This document shows positions 59,900-64,000 of a DNA stretch of 64,000 nucleotides, piece by piece. The notes beneath the pieces are model-generated. The model was not told the DNA's origin. It ran no database searches and saw only the letters and a list, made by a program, of their open reading frames with translations. The DNA is from Saprospira grandis DSM 2844. GTDB lineage: Bacteria; Bacteroidota; Bacteroidia; Chitinophagales; Saprospiraceae. Made by a program: the position numbers and the translations under genes. Location of the stretch: positions 4,209,796 through 4,273,795 of the forward strand of contig NZ_JH719942.1 of the NCBI RefSeq assembly GCF_000275825.1, written 5' to 3'. Numbering within the stretch: position 1 is the stretch's first letter; every line of letters starts with the position of its first letter.

Positions 59900-61954
59900 A
59901 TGAAACTCGGCATGCAACTGTATAATTCTTCTTCCTTTTTTGGGGCCTCCCGCCTATGGCGGGCGCTACGTTGCGGGGCTCGCTATTCGCTCGGCCCTGC
60001 GCGGGCTTTGCCCGCTGGCTCTGCGGCTACGCCGCCCCCCTGCACATCGCTAGGCCAAAAGAAAATAGGCCTAAACGGCCTAGAAAAGCAGGCGCTTTGC
60101 GCCCTTTTTGCGCTATTACTGCCTAGCGGTTTATTGGCCCAAATAATGAGCGATTCGGTGGAAACTGTGGCGGTCTCGGCCCAACAAAAAAATGAACAAA
60201 CGCCCTTTAGCAAAAAGGAGTTTTCTACCCTAGAACTAGAACAAGAAAGTAGCCGAAGCCTCTCCAATTTATTGCAAAAAGAAACGGGTATACATATCCG
60301 CTCCTATGGACCAGGACAACTGGCCACCCTCTCTAGCCGCGGAAGCGGCCCAGAACAAAACCTCCTGCGCTGGGAGGGCTTCAATTTGGCCAACCCCATG
60401 CTGGGCCAAAGCGACCTCAATCTCATTCCCCTCTTTTTTATCGATCAACTAAGTTGGCAGGCAGGAGCCGGCGGCTTGAGTGTTCCCCAACCTTTGGGCG
60501 GCAGCTTACTCATGCGTAGCAAATCGCCTTCTATAAAAGGCTGGCAAGCGGGATTTGGAAGTAGTTTAGGCAGTTTTAGCCGACAGCAACAGCAATTTCT
60601 CTTGGCCTTTGCCAAAAATAATTGGCGACAATCCCTCCGCTTATTGGTCCAATCTGCCGTAAATGATTATCCCTACCAAGATCTACAAGCTTTTGGTTTC
60701 CCCAAGCCCTGGAAAAAAAGAGAACAGGCCGAAACTGCTCGTCAAGCCGCCCTTTATACTTTAGATGCCCCTCTTTTTAAGGGCCAACTGGGCCTAAGAA
60801 GCTGGCTACAAAAGGACCTGCAAGAGCTGCCGCCTACGCTTTTGCAGGCCCAGCAAGCGAGCAGCGAAGTACAAAATACCTTGAGCTGGCGAAATAGCCT
60901 GAGCTGGAAAAAAAGCTTTAGCCGCTCTGTTTTTCAGGCGCGCTTGGGCTACCTCTATCAGGATATGACCTATATCCGCAATTTGAATAGTGAAGAGCAT
61001 CTAACACAAGCTGTTTTTATTCAGGCCCAACAGTTTTTTGCCTTAAAAAATGGCGCTTTGCTCATTAATGGACGCTGGGGAAGAAACCAGGTCCAAAGCA
61101 GTAGTTATCTAGACATAAAAAAGGAGCAGCAAAGTCGTTTATCTATAGGCCTTAGACAGGCTGTCTTTGGCGCCCAACTAGAAGGGCAATTCTCCTTGGC
61201 CCATCGGTCTAATTTGGGTGTTTTTCCTGCGGGGCATTTGAGTTTTAGAAAAATTTGGGCTGCGGGACTGGGCCTAGAAGTCAGTTTGCAGCACTCCATT
61301 CGCTTCCCCACCCTAAATGATCGCTTTTGGCCCTTGGTGGGTCAAGAAGAGCTAGCGGTAGAGCAAGGCTGGCAAGAAGAAGTAAACTTCTTTTGGCAAC
61401 ACAAAATATGGGGCTTACATCAGCTCAGTTTTTTTAATCAGGAAGTTGAGAATTGGATTTTATGGCTACCCAACCCCAACACGGCCTTATGGGAGCCCCA
61501 GAACTTAGCTGCAGTTTGGGCCAGAGGCGCTAGTTGGAGCAGCGAAAAAAGCTTTAATTTGAAGAAGTTGGGCCAATTGCAATTGCAAATTGGCGCCAAC
61601 TACAACCGCATTAGTCGGCATAAGAGTCCTTCTACAGATTTGCGCGATAAACAATTGGAATATCGGCCCATTTTTTCGGCCAATTTTGGGCTCAATTACC
61701 AATATAAAGCTTGGCGTTTGGGCTACCATCATCTTTGGGATAGTCCCCGCTATTTAGATGCCTTGAATGAAGAGGCGCTGGCCGCTTATCAGTTGGGCCA
61801 AATTCAGTTGGCATGGAGGGGCAAAATGGCCCAATATCCTATTCGGCTGCAGTTGCAAGTACATAATCTTTGGGGAGCAGAATATCAGTTGGTTTCTGCT
61901 CGGCCCCTGCCCTTGCAACAATGGGAACTGAGCCTGTTTTTTGGCGCCCAATAA
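59900..61954 (+). CDS. TonB-dependent receptor; only open start runs through a repeat copy
   Basis: The mature receptor is clear from about residue 85: plug (LSNLLQKETGIHIRSYGPGQ, LLRWEGFNLANPMLGQSDLN) and a barrel ending LSLFFGAQ. The signal peptide (LCALFALLLPSGLLAQ) lies at residues about 66-81, not at the N-terminus, because the only ATG in frame before it is at 59900 and the intervening 50 residues are translated repeat copy 20. ATG at 60146 would omit the signal peptide. Either a non-standard start is used near 60062-60090, or the long form is made, or the repeat damaged the gene. Confidence 0.78.
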   Translation: MKLGMQLYNSSSFFGASRLWRALRCGARYSLGPARALPAGSAATPPPCTSLGQKKIGLNGLEKQALCALFALLLPSGLLAQIMSDSVETVAVSAQQKNEQTPFSKKEFSTLELEQESSRSLSNLLQKETGIHIRSYGPGQLATLSSRGSGPEQNLLRWEGFNLANPMLGQSDLNLIPLFFIDQLSWQAGAGGLSVPQPLGGSLLMRSKSPSIKGWQAGFGSSLGSFSRQQQQFLLAFAKNNWRQSLRLLVQSAVNDYPYQDLQAFGFPKPWKKREQAETARQAALYTLDAPLFKGQLGLRSWLQKDLQELPPTLLQAQQASSEVQNTLSWRNSLSWKKSFSRSVFQARLGYLYQDMTYIRNLNSEEHLTQAVFIQAQQFFALKNGALLINGRWGRNQVQSSSYLDIKKEQQSRLSIGLRQAVFGAQLEGQFSLAHRSNLGVFPAGHLSFRKIWAAGLGLEVSLQHSIRFPTLNDRFWPLVGQEELAVEQGWQEEVNFFWQHKIWGLHQLSFFNQEVENWILWLPNPNTALWEPQNLAAVWARGASWSSEKSFNLKKLGQLQLQIGANYNRISRHKSPSTDLRDKQLEYRPIFSANFGLNYQYKAWRLGYHHLWDSPRYLDALNEEALAAYQLGQIQLAWRGKMAQYPIRLQLQVHNLWGAEYQLVSARPLPLQQWELSLFFGAQ
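59936..60060 (+). repeat. Modular GC-rich repeat, copy 20, inside an open reading frame
   Basis: TTTTTTGGGGCCTCC, stem-loop 1 (CCCGCCTATGGCGGG), CGCTACGTTGCGGGGCTCGC, GCTCGGCCCTGC, stem-loop 2 (GCGGGCTTTGCCCGC), TGGCTCTG, stem-loop 3 (GCGGCTACGCCGC), ACATCGCTAGGCCAAAA. Arms of stem-loops 1 to 3 are perfect here. The receptor frame passes through it without a stop. The hairpin TAGGCCTAAACGGCCTA follows at 60066. Confidence 0.9.
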
Positions 61955-62000
61955 AAGGGAAGAACTACCCTGCGGTGGGCAGGCGAGCGCAGCGAGCCGC

Positions 62001-62169
62001 AGGCCTAGCGATGTGCAGGGGTGGCCGTAGGCCAGACCGAAGTGCGCAGCACTGAAGGGCCGAGCAGGCCTGCGAGCCCCGAAACGACAACAAGAACTTT
62101 AGTTCGTAGTTCGACGACCAAAGGGAGTAACCGCCGACGAGCGAAGCGAGGCAGGAGGCCCCAAAAAAA
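62001..62169 (-). repeat. Modular GC-rich repeat, copy 21 (long form)
   Basis: Minus-strand reading: TTTTTTTGGGGCCTCC, stem-loop 1 (CGCTTCGCTCG type), extra module GGTTACTCCCTTTGGTCGTC, GAACTAC, hairpin GAACTAAAGTTC, TTGTTGTCGTTTCGG, GGCTCGCAGGCCTGCTCGG, CCCTTC, stem-loop 2 (AGTGCTGCGCACT), TCGGTCTGGCC, ACATCGCTAGGCC. The 395-bp gap before the lipoprotein otherwise holds a putative promoter and a CGAGCGCAGCGAGC palindrome near 61985. Confidence 0.9.
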
Positions 62170-62272
62170 TAAAAAAACGGCCTATTGGGGAACAGAAAAC
62201 TTATTTAGCCTTGTTCTAATTTTGAATTGTTTAAAAGCCCTAATTTATGATGGATAAGAAAAGAGAATAATA

Positions 62273-62280
62273 TATCTTTG
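62273..62280 (+). promoter_or_regulatory. Putative -7 promoter box for the lipoprotein gene
   Basis: TATCTTTG matches TAnnTTTG 69 nt before the ATG at 62350. No clear -33 TTG. Confidence 0.4.
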
Positions 62281-62349
62281 TGGCCCCAATTTTGATGGAG
62301 GAATTTAAGTTTTCCCCTGATCACTAAAGTCTTATAAAACTAAACCGCT

Positions 62350-62892
62350 ATGAAAAAACTACTTTTGTTCCTTTTTGCCCTAGGCCTATTTGCGGCTTGT
62401 CAGTCTAATGTAGACCGCAAAGATTTGAGTTCTTCTGTGGTCAATACGCAGGAGATGGATAAAACCAGAGCTGGGCAGCAGAAAAAAGTAAAGGCCAAGG
62501 CTTACTATTACCCCTCTTTGGTTGCCTTTGAAAAGGGAGAAAGCCAGAAAGATTTGAGCTTGACGGCCCTATCAAAGATCAATGAAATGGAGCAAAAAGA
62601 GTACAATTATGTTGTACTTTATGATGCGGCTACTTCTTGGGCCGAAATTTTCAATACTGGAGATTATAGCCAAACGGGTGATGAGCAATTTAATGAGCTT
62701 TTGGCGAGTCACAATTTGCTTATTGTTCAGCAATTTGAGGTGGATGATATGAGTGAAGGCTTGGTTTTGGCGCCTAATATGGCGGTAGATTCTCCGGTAG
62801 AAGTAGCTAGAGAGCTCTCTCTTATTCAAGATGTTATGATGGTACAGCTCAAAGAAGTACCTGCAGAAGATCAGATGACGGCCTCTAAATAG
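62350..62892 (+). CDS. Lipoprotein of unknown function
   Basis: 180 residues with lipoprotein signal (LFALGLFAACQS, Cys about 17). The mature part has a basic stretch (RAGQQKKVKAKAYYYP) followed by an acidic alpha/beta region (YVVLYDAATSWAEIF, DMSEGLVLAP). No family recognised. Bounded by a putative promoter and a strong terminator, so probably monocistronic. Confidence 0.75.
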   Translation: MKKLLLFLFALGLFAACQSNVDRKDLSSSVVNTQEMDKTRAGQQKKVKAKAYYYPSLVAFEKGESQKDLSLTALSKINEMEQKEYNYVVLYDAATSWAEIFNTGDYSQTGDEQFNELLASHNLLIVQQFEVDDMSEGLVLAPNMAVDSPVEVARELSLIQDVMMVQLKEVPAEDQMTASK

Positions 62893-62921
62893 AGAACATA
62901 TAACAGTCTGTTAAAGTATAC

Positions 62922-62957
62922 AAGCTAGTGTCCCTAATTGGGCGCTAGCTTTTTTTT
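62922..62957 (+). terminator. Intrinsic terminator after the lipoprotein gene
   Basis: AGCTAGTGTCCC/GGGCGCTAGCT hairpin (one bulge or mismatch) followed by a long T-run. Confidence 0.88.
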
Positions 62958-63026
62958 TCTGCCTGCTGTTGTATCTTGCTAAGAAATCAGTCAAGGGAAA
63001 ATGAATTTGGCTAGAAGCGAACAATT

Positions 63027-63572
63027 ATGATACAAGTCGATCCAGAAATACTAGAGGCAATATATACTCAGAAAGATGAACATCTTTTGGAGCTTTCGCA
63101 AAAGCAGCCTGTTTTGCTTATTTTTTTACGTCATTTTGGTTGTACATTTTGCAAGCAAACGATGTCAGACCTATCTAAGGTGCGGGCAGAAATTGAGGGG
63201 CAGGGCATTTTGCCTATTATTATCCATATGGCGCAAGAGGAGCTAGCCACAAAACGCCTCCGTAATTTTAAACTGCCTAATATTGGTCATGTTTCGGACC
63301 CCGATTTAAGTTTGTATGCTTATTTTGGTTTGAAGAAAGGGACCTTTAGTCAGTTGTATGGACTAAAAGTTTTTGTGGGCGGCATGAAGGCTTTGTCCGA
63401 GGGCTTTAGTTTGCCCAGCATTAGTAAAGAGTATGGAAATATTAGCCAGATGCCTGGTGTTTTTATTTTGGAAGCGGGGGAAATCAAATTGGCCTTTATA
63501 CATAGCTTTGCTGCAGAAAGAGCCAATTACCTAGAAATTGTTGCCGAATATTTGGCCCTAAAAGAAAATTAA
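63027..63572 (+). CDS. Peroxiredoxin-like (AhpC/TSA, SelL/PRXL2-type) thioredoxin-fold protein
   Basis: 181 residues; thioredoxin fold with a CxxC active site in RHFGCTFCKQ (about 38-43) and later PGVFILEAGEIKLAF. The context LLIFLRHFGCTFC with a helix after it is typical of the SelL/PRXL2 group, whose reaction is probably peroxide or disulfide reduction. No signal peptide, so cytoplasmic. Start at 63027 is the first ATG of the fold. Confidence 0.83.
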   Translation: MIQVDPEILEAIYTQKDEHLLELSQKQPVLLIFLRHFGCTFCKQTMSDLSKVRAEIEGQGILPIIIHMAQEELATKRLRNFKLPNIGHVSDPDLSLYAYFGLKKGTFSQLYGLKVFVGGMKALSEGFSLPSISKEYGNISQMPGVFILEAGEIKLAFIHSFAAERANYLEIVAEYLALKEN

Positions 63573-63765
63573 GCAAATAAGCTAAATCGCTAATTAACAA
63601 GTACTTAAAAACAAGGACAAGAAGAAGGAAATATATTATCGCCTATAAATCAGGGCTTTGGGAACTTGAAAAAGCTCGTCGTAGTTTAAGTGATTGTGTT
63701 TCAATAAAAAACGAAAGCACATGATTATTATGACAGCGGCTTAGGTCGCCCAAAATCCTATTCTA

Positions 63766-64000
63766 ATGAATTGGCGAAAACTAAACGGAAGTCGAATTTT
63801 GCTCCCTATTAAGGAAGCCGTCGACAAAACCCTAGCAAAAGAACTGGCCGAGGGCCATGACGTAAAGGTTTGCATTGGAACAGACTCGCAGGTGCGAGGC
63901 AAGCAAATCAGTTTTGCAACGGTGATTGTTTTTCTGCGTAAGGGCAAGGGTGGTTTTATGTACATTAAGCCAGAGCTGCAAACTGGGCAAATGAGCATTC
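63766..64000 (+). CDS. YkuK-like RNase H-fold protein (DUF458), partial
   Basis: Open from ATG at 63766 to the window edge (78 codons seen). The start MNWRKLNGSRI and KVCIGTDSQVRGKQISFATV show the RNase H-like core of the DUF458/YkuK family, with the metal-binding Asp in IGTDSQ. Molecular role of the family is not settled. An open frame on the opposite strand over the same bases is judged a shadow. Confidence 0.75.
   Translation, partial: MNWRKLNGSRILLPIKEAVDKTLAKELAEGHDVKVCIGTDSQVRGKQISFATVIVFLRKGKGGFMYIKPELQTGQMSI

Noticed and set aside
63741-63998. Minus-strand open frame at the window end
   Set aside because: Antisense to a plus-strand frame with clear YkuK/DUF458 features (IGTDSQ).
1-64000. 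tRNA, rRNA or known riboswitch
   Set aside because: Scanning by eye found no convincing cloverleaf, rRNA segment or aptamer; small ones could be missed without a covariance search.

Overview
The window looks like chromosome of a marine, Saprospira-like member of the Bacteroidota. This is inferred from gene families and signals, not from a database match. The evidence: secreted proteins whose signal peptides end in AQ; lipoproteins with TAC, ISC or AAC lipoboxes; a TonB receptor paired with a DUF4249 lipoprotein; DUF4836, DUF4105/Lnb-like, CHAT, WG-repeat and leucine-rich repeat proteins; little Shine-Dalgarno signal; and several -7 boxes of the TAnnTTTG type. No rRNA, tRNA, CRISPR array or prophage was seen.

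Layout. 1-1.2 kb: a TPR gene cut off by a decayed IS5-family element. 1.2-10.5 kb: a globin-STAS sensor, a DEAD-box helicase and CDF transporter pair, a membrane-anchored CHAT protease, then a redox block (persulfide dioxygenase-rhodanese, 1-Cys peroxiredoxin, divergent OxyR). 10.5-20.7 kb: an LRR protein, a flippase-dUTPase-nucleotidyltransferase run, tandem DUF4836 lipoproteins and a WG-repeat lipoprotein. 20.8-35.6 kb: a WD40 protein, a three-gene minus-strand operon (flavoprotein, DUF4105, nuclease/phosphatase), a TolC-type channel, two phasin-like proteins, small envelope proteins, an IMPDH/GMPR-family enzyme, malic enzyme and an M1 peptidase. 36-49.2 kb: a TonB receptor with DUF4249 partner, a ZIP transporter, a DPP-IV-type peptidase, hemB-rarA and rsmE. 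49.5-54.3 kb: a tightly packed surface-glycan operon (three glycosyltransferases, a VioA-like aminotransferase, an acetyltransferase). 54.8-64 kb: an esterase, a methyltransferase-PAP2 pair, an AT-rich ATPase plus HNH nuclease pair resembling Septu (PtuA/PtuB) phage defence, a TonB receptor, a lipoprotein, a thioredoxin-fold protein and the start of a YkuK-like gene.

The strongest unexplained signal is a GC-rich modular repeat of about 120-200 bp. It occurs 21 times plus fragments, about once per 3 kb, almost only between transcription units. Fixed blocks (TTTTTTGGGGCC, GCTCGGCCCT, GGTCTG, CGCTAGGCCA) alternate with three stem-loops whose arms differ between copies yet stay self-complementary. 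Three long-form copies carry an extra module with a CTAAAG-loop hairpin, and that module also occurs alone near 43.8 kb. One copy supplies a stop codon, one lies inside the only open N-terminus of a TonB receptor, and two supply the U-tract of a neighbouring terminator.
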